From the NCBI RefSeq assembly GCF_027625995.1, contig NZ_CP115396.1, positions 3,224,001 through 3,288,000 on the forward strand: DNA of 64,000 nucleotides, read 5' to 3'. How positions within the stretch are numbered: the stretch's first letter is position 1; each line of letters begins with the position of its first letter. Shown here one piece after another: positions 8,977-16,454 of this stretch. The notes below the pieces were generated by a model. It was not told the origin of the DNA and did no database searches. It worked only from the letters and a program-made list of their open reading frames with translations. The position numbers and the translations under genes were made by a program. Origin of the DNA: Hymenobacter yonginensis (GTDB lineage: Bacteria; Bacteroidota; Bacteroidia; Cytophagales; Hymenobacteraceae).

Positions 8977-9007
8977 AACGTCATTCCGAGCTTGCGAGAA
9001 ATCTCGC
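8977..9007. repeat. Family A repeat, solitary half
   Basis: AACGTCATTCCGAGCTTGCG followed by AGAAATCTCGC is one arm of the family A element. It is followed by GTGTAGTAA, as in the 27412 copy. No matching second arm is found before ppx, so it appears to be a solo or decayed copy. Confidence 0.7.
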
Positions 9008-9117
9008 TCGTGTAGTAATCAACCGGCTCCAACATCAGCACGCCCGCGTTTAAGCCAGCTTGAATCGGCAACCGGTCCCTACCCTTCTATTCCTTCATGA
9101 CCTCATCCTTCTAGTCC

Positions 9118-10074
9118 ATGTCCGTTCATCATCCTCTGCACCGCCGGCTGGCCCTTATCGACATGGGCACCAACACGTTCCACCTGCTGATTGTGGAGCT
9201 GCCCGAGGCGCGCCACGCGCAGCCCGTTACGCTGCTGCGCACCAAGGTGGGCGTGCGGCTGGGCGAAGGTGGCATCAGCAAGGGCCAGATTGCGCCCGAG
9301 CCCTACGCGCGGGCCCTGCACACGCTGGCCGGCTTCAAGGAGGAAATGGAGCTGCACCAGGTAACGGACGTGCGCGCCACCGCCACCAGCGCCATGCGCG
9401 TCACCAGCAACGGCCCCGAGCTGGTGAAGGACATCTTCGAGCAGACCGGCATTCAGGTGGAAGTCATTGCCGGCGACCGGGAGGCCGAGCTGATCTGCGC
9501 TGGCGTGCGCCGGGCCGTGCCGCTGGGCCCGGAAAAGCACCTAATTATGGACATCGGCGGCGGCTCGGTGGAGTTCATCATTGCCGATGAAAGCCAAATC
9601 TTCTGGAAGCAGAGCTTTGAAATCGGGGCCCAGCGTCTGCTCGATAAGTTCTTCCCCGACCCCAGCGGCGTATTCCCGCCCGAGGCCGTAGCGGCCGAAA
9701 AAGCGTATTTCCAGCAGGTGCTGGCCCCGCTGGCCGCCGCCGTGGCCGAGTTCCGGCCGGTGGGCATGGTGGGCGCGTCCGGCTCGTTCGACAGCCTGGC
9801 CGACATGCACCTGGGTTGCCTGCGCGCCGAAGCCGACCTGCCGCCGTCCACAGATCTGCCGTTGGAGAGCTTCCACCGCAGCCAGCAGCAGCTGCTGAGC
9901 CTCCCGCACGAGCAGCGCAAGGCCCTGCCCGGCATCCTGCCCATGCGCGCCGACATGCTGGTGGTGGCCGTGGTGCTGATTGATTACGTGCTGGAGCTGA
10001 CCGGCCTCACGCACCTGCGCACCTCGGCCTACGCCCTCAAGGAAGGCCTGCTGGCTGAAATGCTGGCGTCGTAG
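9118..10074 (+). CDS. Ppx/GppA family phosphatase
   Basis: Exopolyphosphatase or pppGpp phosphohydrolase of the ASKHA fold, 318 residues. The phosphate-1 motif DMGTNTFHL is at residues 15-23 and the phosphate-2 motif IMDIGGGSVEFI near residue 145, both intact. The short length matches the two-domain (N-terminal core only) Ppx-GppA proteins common in Bacteroidota, which lack the HD-like C-terminal extension. Substrate preference between polyphosphate and pppGpp cannot be told from sequence. It lies between two repeat elements and seems monocistronic. Confidence 0.9.
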   Translation: MSVHHPLHRRLALIDMGTNTFHLLIVELPEARHAQPVTLLRTKVGVRLGEGGISKGQIAPEPYARALHTLAGFKEEMELHQVTDVRATATSAMRVTSNGPELVKDIFEQTGIQVEVIAGDREAELICAGVRRAVPLGPEKHLIMDIGGGSVEFIIADESQIFWKQSFEIGAQRLLDKFFPDPSGVFPPEAVAAEKAYFQQVLAPLAAAVAEFRPVGMVGASGSFDSLADMHLGCLRAEADLPPSTDLPLESFHRSQQQLLSLPHEQRKALPGILPMRADMLVVAVVLIDYVLELTGLTHLRTSAYALKEGLLAEMLAS

Positions 10075-10102
10075 CTCAGGCTGTTCCAGATGCACCACGC
10101 GT

Positions 10103-10189
10103 CCCAGGGATGAAGCCCTGGGCTAGTGAGTTTTTTTCCCCAACTACGCTTATCTGCCCCACTTCGTAGCCCAGGGCTTCCGCCCTGGG
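10103..10189. repeat. Inverted repeat of two GAAG-type palindromes
   Basis: Arms 10103-10125 and 10167-10189 are reverse complements with two mismatches. Each arm is itself a palindrome (CCCAGGG-ATGAAG-CCCTGGG and its partner). The stem-GAAG-stem design resembles the shorter copies at 6876 and 28464. It lies between ppx and the Ldh-family gene. Confidence 0.75.
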
Positions 10190-10212
10190 CCATACGGGCC
10201 GCCCCTCTGCCA

Positions 10213-11280
10213 ATGACCACTACCCTCTCCTACAACCAGCTCTTCACGTTTGCCGAGGCCGTTTTCAGCGGTATGGGCTGCCCCGACGCCGACGCCACTC
10301 TGGCCACCGAAACCCTGCTCTCCGCCGATTTGCGCGGGGTGGACTCGCACGGCGTGGCCCGGCTCATCGGCTACGTGCGCCTCTGGGAAGCCGGCCGCAT
10401 CAACGCCACGCCCCGCGTAGGCGTCACCTACGAAACGCCCAGCACGGCCGTGGTGGACGGCGACGGGGGCCTGGGGCTGGTAGTAGGGCCGCGCGCCATG
10501 CAGGTAGCCATGGACAAGGCCCGGCAGGTGGGCACCGGCTGGGTGTCGGTGAAGAACTCCAACCACTTCGGCATAGCCGGCTACCACGCCATGCTGGCGC
10601 TGGCCCACGACATGATTGGGGTGGCCATGACCAACGCCTCGCCGCTGGTGGCGCCCACCTACTCGCTGGAACGGCTGCTGGGCACCAACCCCATTGCCGT
10701 GGCCGTGCCCGCCGGCGAGCAGCCCGATTTCGTGCTGGACATGGCCACCACCACCGCCGCCAACGGCAAGCTGGAAATCGCGCAGCGCAAAAACCTGCCG
10801 ATTCCCGAAGGCTGGGCCCAGGATGCGGCCGGTGTGGGTTCCACCGATGCCAACGCCGTGAAGAACGGCGGGGCCTTGCTGCCGCTGGGTGGCGCCACTG
10901 GCTCGCACAAGGGCTACGGCCTGGGCGCGGTGGTCGATATTTTCTCGGCCGTGCTGAGCGGGGCTAACTACGGGCCCTGGGTGCCGCCGTTCGTGGCCTT
11001 CCTGCAGCCCTCGGCCAACCCCGTAGGCCAGGGTTTGGGCCACTTCTTCGGGGCGATGCGCGTGGATGCTTTCCGTCCCGCCGACGAGTTCAAGGCCCAC
11101 ATGGACAACTGGATTACCACCTTCCGCCAGGCCCAGGCCGTGGAGGGCCGCCACGTCCTCATCCCCGGCGACCCGGAGCGCGAAACCTCGGCCGTGCGGC
11201 TACTGGAAGGCATTCCGCTGCTGGAGCCCGTCATCCGCGACCTGGAAACCGTGGGCGCCAAGTTTGGCGTGAAGCTGTAA
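10213..11280 (+). CDS. Ldh-family oxidoreductase (malate/L-lactate dehydrogenase type)
   Basis: NAD(P)-dependent 2-hydroxyacid dehydrogenase of the malate/ureidoglycolate/sulfolactate family (PF02615 type), 355 residues. The family catalytic region DLRGVDSHGVARL lies at residues 40-52, with SNHFGIAGYHAML at about 117 and the substrate/NAD loop GSHKGYGLG near residue 236. Start 10213 (MTTTLSYNQLF) is chosen because the upstream extension translates the repeat at 10103-10189. Malate, lactate, ureidoglycolate and sulfolactate are all possible substrates; no neighbouring pathway gene discriminates. It ends in a terminator shared with the convergent transpeptidase-like gene. Confidence 0.88.
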   Translation: MTTTLSYNQLFTFAEAVFSGMGCPDADATLATETLLSADLRGVDSHGVARLIGYVRLWEAGRINATPRVGVTYETPSTAVVDGDGGLGLVVGPRAMQVAMDKARQVGTGWVSVKNSNHFGIAGYHAMLALAHDMIGVAMTNASPLVAPTYSLERLLGTNPIAVAVPAGEQPDFVLDMATTTAANGKLEIAQRKNLPIPEGWAQDAAGVGSTDANAVKNGGALLPLGGATGSHKGYGLGAVVDIFSAVLSGANYGPWVPPFVAFLQPSANPVGQGLGHFFGAMRVDAFRPADEFKAHMDNWITTFRQAQAVEGRHVLIPGDPERETSAVRLLEGIPLLEPVIRDLETVGAKFGVKL

Positions 11281-11301
11281 CGTCGGCTGTTTGCTACGCT
11301 A

Positions 11302-11345
11302 CAACAAAAAGCCCCGCTGACACAGTGTCAGCGGGGCTTTTTGTT
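11302..11345. terminator. Bidirectional intrinsic terminator
   Basis: GC-rich stem GCCCCGCTGACAC / GTGTCAGCGGGGC flanked by AAAAA on one side and TTTTT on the other. It sits between the convergent stops of the Ldh-family gene (11280) and the transpeptidase-like gene (11361). Confidence 0.9.
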
Positions 11346-11360
11346 GGGTATCGTTACGAC

Positions 11361-12194
11361 TTAGCTATTGGCCGACAGCAGCGTGTTCATCGCCACGTCT
11401 TCGTTCAGGTATTTCGAAGAGTACGACTGGTCGGGGCCGTTGAGGAACAGGCAGGTACCGCCGTTGACGGCCTCGATGATTTCGTCTTTCTGGTCCATGG
11501 GCAGGGCGGGGCAGCCGAGGCTGCGGCCTAGGCGGCCATATTGCCGGATGAAGTCTTCGCTCACGTAGTCGGCGCCGTGCATGACCACGGAGCGGGCCAG
11601 GGCGTTTGTGTTGTAGCCTTCATCGAGGCCCTGCAGCTTGAGGCTGCGGCCGTGCTTGCCGATGTACTCGCCTTCGGTCACGTAGAAGCCTAGGCTGCTC
11701 ATGTTCGACTCGTTCTCGTTGGAGAAGTTGGTCGCCATGTTTTCGCCGGAGTTGTGGCCGTGCGCTACCAGCGTGTGGAATTTCACCTGTTTAGCTTCCA
11801 GATCAAGCACCCAGAGGCGCTTTTCAGTGCTAGGCAGCTCGAAATCCACTACCGTCAGCAGCTGCTTATCGTCGGAGAGCTGGCCGTTGTGCTGCAGGTT
11901 AAGGTAGCCGGTCATGGCTTTCTCGAACACGTTGTAGCGCAGACCCTGGCTTTCCACATTCAAGTCGCGGTACAGGTCGTGCAGGCGCTGGTTGAAGAAA
12001 GCGGTCTGCAGGTTTTTGGCTGATGGCAGCTTCGCTTCCATCCCCTGAGCTTTTACCTTATTGCCGCTGCCCATTACCGGGCCAGCCAGCGGAGTAGCCA
12101 TGAACAGGGCAGCTACGAACGGGAGTACCCGGCGCGCCACCCGGCGGGCCCGGCGCTTCAGCCGCTGACGACGAACTACACTCTGATTTTCCAT
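11361..12194 (-). CDS. Murein L,D-transpeptidase catalytic-domain protein (YkuD_2 type)
   Basis: Predicted envelope protein of 277 residues. An Arg-rich N-terminus and a hydrophobic stretch (VLPFVAALFMATPLAGPVM) form a signal sequence or anchor. The catalytic block is VVMHGADYVSEDF followed by GRLGRSLGCPALP, giving His206 and Cys228 as the likely catalytic pair (HG...SxGC). Such domains cross-link or remodel peptidoglycan. A GTG two codons upstream (12200) is an alternative start. A paralogue lies at 15168-16031 with the same layout, and a secreted amylase sits between them. Activity on murein is inferred from the domain only. Confidence 0.85.
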   Translation of the reverse strand: MENQSVVRRQRLKRRARRVARRVLPFVAALFMATPLAGPVMGSGNKVKAQGMEAKLPSAKNLQTAFFNQRLHDLYRDLNVESQGLRYNVFEKAMTGYLNLQHNGQLSDDKQLLTVVDFELPSTEKRLWVLDLEAKQVKFHTLVAHGHNSGENMATNFSNENESNMSSLGFYVTEGEYIGKHGRSLKLQGLDEGYNTNALARSVVMHGADYVSEDFIRQYGRLGRSLGCPALPMDQKDEIIEAVNGGTCLFLNGPDQSYSSKYLNEDVAMNTLLSANS

Positions 12195-12527
12195 CGACAC
12201 ACTTCAGTTTCGGTTGTAGAAAAGATGCCTTTCACTTGGTAAAAGCCATCCGGTATCCTTATACGCAAACAGCGCGGGACCGGATGACTGCACCGCCGCT
12301 GTGGGCACCGGAATACGCATAACATAGCGCTGGCACGATTAATTCCTTGTGGTTGACTGCGGAGCGCGGAAGAAGGGTAGCAACAGCGGCAGCAGCAATA
12401 TTTTGGTCTGGGGCCTGACAACGGAATTTTATCATTTATCTTGTAGCCCGGCTTTTCCCAAAAAAGCCGGCATGAGCGAATTTTCGCCGCTTCCGACCCG
12501 CATCACCAACCAATTCCCCAAACCCAT
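12195..12527. other. Divergent intergenic region, transpeptidase-like gene and amylase
   Basis: 333 bases without a credible gene. A 9-bp stem CCGGCTTTT/AAAAGCCGG with a 5-base loop lies at 12448-12470, 57 bases before the amylase ATG, likely in its 5' leader. TATCTTG at 12437-12443 is a weak, one-base-short version of the -7 element on the plus strand. No -33 partner was found. Confidence 0.5.
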
Positions 12528-14900
12528 ATGCTCAATTGTACAAATGCCTGGTGGCGCAAGCTCACCCTGGCGGCCGCTGCCTTATTAGTGCTGGGCGGCC
12601 AACCCGCCAAAGCCCAAAAAGTAGTCCTGCAGGGCTACTGGTGGGACTACTGGAACACCAACTACCCCAACGGCTGGGCTAATTACATTGCCCTGCTGGC
12701 CCCACGCCTGAAAGCCATGGGCATTGATGCCGTGTGGCTCCCGCCGAGCATCAAGAATGGCAACCAGGGCAACGGCTACTCGCCCTTCGACAACTACGAT
12801 CTGGGCGATAAGTACCAGAAAGGCTTCACCGCCACCCGCCTCGGCAACAAGGATGAGCTGCTACGCGCCGTGGCCGTGCTGCACGCCAACGGCATCGAGG
12901 TGGTGCAGGACATCGTGCTCAACCACAACGACGGGGCCGGCTCACAAACCGGCGGCGGCGGACAGGATCCGGCCGCCTGGGAAGATGGCTCGACCAGCAA
13001 GTACAAGAACTTCCGGTACGTGAGCTACAGCAAGCCCGCCACCGACGAAACCGCCGCCAACTACCTGGCCCGCAACGGCCGCTTCCCCAAAAACTGGCAG
13101 AACTTCAACCCCAACCCCGGCAACAACTCCACCTCCGGCGACCAGAACCAGATTCTGTTTGGGCCCGATATCAGCTACTACAGTGGCTCTTACGGCCAGA
13201 GCTCCAACGCCACCTTCAACCCCGCGCAGGGTACCGACTACATGCGCACCAACCAGCGCAACTGGCTGGTGTGGTACAAGAAGCAGGAAGGCTTTGATGG
13301 CGTGCGTCTGGACGCCGTGAAGCACTTTCCGGAGTTTGCCATGGAGGATTTCCTCTACAATATGCAGAGCAACGCCGGCTGGGCCAATGGCGGCGCCACC
13401 ATGTACGCCGTGGGCGAATGGGTGGGCGGCAGCGGCCAGATGGACAGCTGGGTGGCCGCCGTGCAGAACCGCGCCGGCACCTTCGACTTTTCGCTGCGCA
13501 ACGCGCTGTACAGCATCGTAAGCGGGGGCGGCAACTTCGATATTGGCTCGTTGCCGACTTACCAGCAGGGCACGCGGGTGGTGCAGATCAACGGACAGTT
13601 CGTGCACCGCACGGTACCGTTTGTGAACAACCACGACACGTTCCGGCCCCAGGTAAGCGCCACCGGCAATTACACTGGCTGGAACACCGGCTCGGAGTTG
13701 GCCCCCCACATCGACCCGTTCGACCCGCGCCTCTCGGCCGCGTATGCCGCCGCGCTGGCCGTGGATGGCTCGCCGCAGATTTTCTTCGAGGATTTGTTCA
13801 ACATCGGCAGCACGGGCAAGCGCTACTCGCATCAGCCCACCAGCACCGTGGAACTGCCCCAGCGCTCCGACATCGAAAACCTGATCTGGTGCCACCAGAA
13901 CCTGCGTTTCAAGGACGGTGCCTACAAAGTGCGCTGGCAGGCCCAAGACCACCTGGTCATCGAGCGGAGCACCAAGGCCATCATCGGCATCAACGACAAC
14001 TTCTCGACCTGGCAGAACAGCACGGTTTCGTGTGATTTCGCGCCCGGCACCGTGCTCAAGGACTACTCCGGCGCCAACGGCACCGCTACCGTGACGGTAA
14101 GCGGCTCACAGACGGTGAGCATCAACACACCGCCCTGCAACGGCACGGCCACCGGCGGCCGGCGTGGCTACTCGGTGTGGGCGCCCGTGGGCATTGGCAC
14201 CAACTACGTGCGCGCCGCCATGGCGACCACCCAGGAATGGGAGCTGGCCGACGACCTAGGCGACTCGCACGCCTCGTCCTTGAAGCAGGGCGGGCAGCTG
14301 CCGGCCTCGTCCACGGCCTACCGCACGGCGGGCCGCATCTACGTAGAATCGGGCAAGGCCGTCACCTATAACCTGTTCCCAACGGATGCCACCCGCAGCC
14401 TCACGGTAGAGCTGGTGAGCGGCACGAGCACCATCGTGAGCAGCAAAACCGGCACCGGTACCCTCACGGGCACCTACACGCCCACCGCTACCGGCTGGCT
14501 GACGCTGCGCGCCAAAAACGCTTCCACCTCCAACCCGGCCCAGCGCGCCTTTATCAAGGCCACCTACACCGCTCCGGCCGTCCTCACCAGCACGGCCCTG
14601 CGCGAAACCGGCGTGCTGTCCACGGCCAACGCCCGCACCCCGCTGGCCGGCGCCGACCTGACGGTGTACCCCAACCCCACCGCCGCCAACCGCATCGACA
14701 TGGTGCTGCAGTCGCCGACGGACGTGACGGCCACGCTGCGCCTGACGGACCTGATGGGCCGCCTCGTGCATGAGCAGAAAGTGCGCCTCTACCCCGGCTC
14801 CACCGAGCAGCGCCTCCGCATCGAGCGGGCGTTGCCGGCCGGTGTCTACCAGCTGAACGTGCCGGAACTCGGCCTGAGCCGCAAAGTTGCGGTGCAGTAA
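12528..14900 (+). CDS. Secreted alpha-amylase (GH13) with T9SS sorting domain
   Basis: Extracellular endo-alpha-1,4-glucan hydrolase, 790 residues. The signal peptide ends near residue 30 (QPAKAQ). The GH13 barrel shows region I DIVLNH (128-133), region II GVRLDAVKH (258-266, nucleophile Asp262), acid/base Glu297 in VGEW, and region IV FVNNHD (365-370). All three catalytic acids are present. A domain C and a beta-sandwich region follow, then a Por secretion tail of about 80 residues opening with LTVYPNP. That tail implies export by Sec, then T9SS through the outer membrane. Two transpeptidase-like genes flank it. The exact product pattern cannot be read from sequence. Confidence 0.93.
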   Translation: MLNCTNAWWRKLTLAAAALLVLGGQPAKAQKVVLQGYWWDYWNTNYPNGWANYIALLAPRLKAMGIDAVWLPPSIKNGNQGNGYSPFDNYDLGDKYQKGFTATRLGNKDELLRAVAVLHANGIEVVQDIVLNHNDGAGSQTGGGGQDPAAWEDGSTSKYKNFRYVSYSKPATDETAANYLARNGRFPKNWQNFNPNPGNNSTSGDQNQILFGPDISYYSGSYGQSSNATFNPAQGTDYMRTNQRNWLVWYKKQEGFDGVRLDAVKHFPEFAMEDFLYNMQSNAGWANGGATMYAVGEWVGGSGQMDSWVAAVQNRAGTFDFSLRNALYSIVSGGGNFDIGSLPTYQQGTRVVQINGQFVHRTVPFVNNHDTFRPQVSATGNYTGWNTGSELAPHIDPFDPRLSAAYAAALAVDGSPQIFFEDLFNIGSTGKRYSHQPTSTVELPQRSDIENLIWCHQNLRFKDGAYKVRWQAQDHLVIERSTKAIIGINDNFSTWQNSTVSCDFAPGTVLKDYSGANGTATVTVSGSQTVSINTPPCNGTATGGRRGYSVWAPVGIGTNYVRAAMATTQEWELADDLGDSHASSLKQGGQLPASSTAYRTAGRIYVESGKAVTYNLFPTDATRSLTVELVSGTSTIVSSKTGTGTLTGTYTPTATGWLTLRAKNASTSNPAQRAFIKATYTAPAVLTSTALRETGVLSTANARTPLAGADLTVYPNPTAANRIDMVLQSPTDVTATLRLTDLMGRLVHEQKVRLYPGSTEQRLRIERALPAGVYQLNVPELGLSRKVAVQ

Positions 14901-14920
14901 AATCAGGCTTAATGACTTGC

Positions 14921-14959
14921 AAAAAAGCGCCTCCGGGAATTCCGGAGGCGCTTTTTTTT
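14921..14959 (+). terminator. Intrinsic terminator of the amylase gene
   Basis: Stem AGCGCCTCCGG / CCGGAGGCGCT with a GAAT-type loop, followed by eight T residues. It starts 20 bases after the stop codon. The A-run on the other side makes it partly bidirectional. Confidence 0.9.
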
Positions 14960-14983
14960 ATGCTGTAGGGTTTTACGTTGAAT

Positions 14984-15134
14984 CCAGAAGATGTAACGCG
15001 AAGTTCCACTTCGCGGAGCGCCAGAGCAAGCAGGGTCAAGCAGCAGCATTTGGATTCATCGGGTGTCGCAAATTGCCGGGCGTCGCGAATTTATCCGGGT
15101 GTCGCGAAGTGGAACTTCGCGTTACATCTTCTGG
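14984..15134. repeat. Family B element: perfect 32-bp inverted repeat
   Basis: Arms 14984-15015 and 15103-15134 are exact reverse complements. Each arm contains an inner palindrome CGCGAAGT-TCC-ACTTCGCG. The 87-base centre holds near-tandem units CGGGYGTCGCRAA, the last running into the right arm. It lies between the amylase terminator and the stop of the second transpeptidase-like gene. No coding potential was recognised. Confidence 0.85.
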
Positions 15135-15167
15135 CACCTGCATAAGGCCCGCCATTCACGGCGTGCC

Positions 15168-16031
15168 TTACCGCCAGCCCCGCGCCGCTAGCTGCCGGGC
15201 GGCAGCGGCGGTGCCATCCAGCCACTTCGATTCCAGACCGGGGCCGGCGAGCAGTAGGCAGGAACCTTCGGGCAGGCTCTGGATGATGGCGCGGTACTGG
15301 TCGGGGGGCAGGGCGGGGCAGCCGCGGCTGTAGCCAACCTGGCCGTGGCGCTGCAGATGCTGGCGGCTCACGTAATCGGCGGCGTGGAGGACGACGTAGC
15401 GGCGCAGGGCGTTGTCGTTCTGGCCTTTGTCGAGGCCGCGCAGGCGGCGTGAGAGGCCGTGGCTGCCGCCGTAGGTGTCTTGGGTGCGGTAGAAGCCCAG
15501 CGCCGTACACGCCGACTTGATGGTGTTGGAGAAGCGCCGAGCCCGCAGCCTGCCCGAGCCCCGGCCGTGCGCGACGTGGCTGCGGTACAGCACCCGGCCC
15601 TGCCGCAGATCCAGCACCCACAGGCGCTTTTCCGAAGAAGGCAAATCCATGTCGGCTACGGCCAGCACGCCGCCCTGCTGGATGCGGCCCTCTTGGCGCA
15701 GTGCGAGGTAGCCGACACAGGCGCGTTCCAGCACTTCAGGCCGCAAATCGGCGGCCTCGGGGCCCAGTTGCTTGTGCAGCAGCTGCACCGCCTGGCGCAC
15801 CGAATCGGGCAGGGCGGGCAGCGGCGCCACGGGCGTGAGGGCCAGCGAATCGGGCAGCGGGGTAGTTATGGGGGTAGCCGTATCGGTGGGAGCTGGCCCC
15901 AGCTGGCTGGCATTCGGCGCGGCAGCGTTGCTGTCGGAGGCCGACACGTTGCAGCCGGCCACCCCCAACCCGATGGCTGCTACGGCCAGCTGCCGCCACT
16001 TCTTCCCCCAAATTCCAGGCTCCGTACGCAT
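15168..16031 (-). CDS. Lipoprotein with murein L,D-transpeptidase domain (YkuD_2 type), paralogue
   Basis: 287 residues. The N-terminus has a charged start, a hydrophobic core and a lipobox VAGC with Cys27, so it is a predicted lipoprotein. A Pro/Thr/Ala-rich linker runs to about residue 75. The catalytic block reads VVLHAADYVSRQHL then GYSRGCPALP, giving His216 and Cys238. It keeps the PSSEKRLWVLDL region also present in the gene at 11361. Compared with that paralogue, HG is HA beside the catalytic His, which may affect activity. A TACCTTG sequence 5 bases before the ATG (16037-16043) is a one-base-short -7 element, hinting at a near-leaderless start. Confidence 0.83.
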   Translation of the reverse strand: MRTEPGIWGKKWRQLAVAAIGLGVAGCNVSASDSNAAAPNASQLGPAPTDTATPITTPLPDSLALTPVAPLPALPDSVRQAVQLLHKQLGPEAADLRPEVLERACVGYLALRQEGRIQQGGVLAVADMDLPSSEKRLWVLDLRQGRVLYRSHVAHGRGSGRLRARRFSNTIKSACTALGFYRTQDTYGGSHGLSRRLRGLDKGQNDNALRRYVVLHAADYVSRQHLQRHGQVGYSRGCPALPPDQYRAIIQSLPEGSCLLLAGPGLESKWLDGTAAAARQLAARGWR

Positions 16032-16100
16032 GGCGGCAAGGTAGGCACACTCCAGCAGCTGAGGAAAGCACGGAAGAAAAATAAACTGCTTTCAAAGCAT

Positions 16101-16137
16101 CAAAAAGCCTCTTCCATGTTTCGGAAGAGGCTTTTTG
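16101..16137 (-). terminator. Intrinsic terminator closing the TonB/HupE cluster
   Basis: Perfect 15-bp stem CAAAAAGCCTCTTCC / GGAAGAGGCTTTTTG with a 7-base loop. It begins 15 bases past the stop of the 70-codon gene at 16152 and gives that gene its best support. Confidence 0.85.
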
Positions 16138-16151
16138 CTGTCTACACAAAC

Positions 16152-16364
16152 CTACCAGCGCTTACCCGACCGGTAGGGCACTGAGCGCGCCCGAAGGCGG
16201 CCCTGGGTATGGCTCTCCATTTCCAGGACTGTCCGCTGGGGCGGCCAGCTAGGTAAAAGGTGCACTTTGGGTGCAGCAACCGCCACCAGTGAACAAGACG
16301 AGTAAGAAGAAAAAGCCGCCGAAACAGCGTCGGCAGCAACTATAGTTTTGATGAAGGAAGACAT
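16152..16364 (-). CDS. Small hypothetical protein (70 aa) at the end of the TonB cluster
   Basis: Unrecognised 70-residue protein starting at 16364 (MSSFIKTIVAADAVSAAF). The N-terminal third is hydrophobic and small-residue rich, which could be a weak signal or membrane segment. The C-terminal third is basic (RLRARSVPYRSGKRW). It lies 90 bases downstream of the TonB-receptor gene on the same strand, and a strong terminator follows its stop at once, which argues that it is transcribed. The open frame extends to 16430, but the internal ATG fits the gap better. No family or function is recognised; it might also be an untranslated 3' segment. Confidence 0.45.
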   Translation of the reverse strand: MSSFIKTIVAADAVSAAFSSYSSCSLVAVAAPKVHLLPSWPPQRTVLEMESHTQGRLRARSVPYRSGKRW

Positions 16365-16454
16365 AGCGAAAACATTGAGGGATGGGGAAGAAAAGCAGCC
16401 ATTATGTGCCCACTCCAGCACTTTCGACACCGGAACGGGCTGCCCACACCTGCG

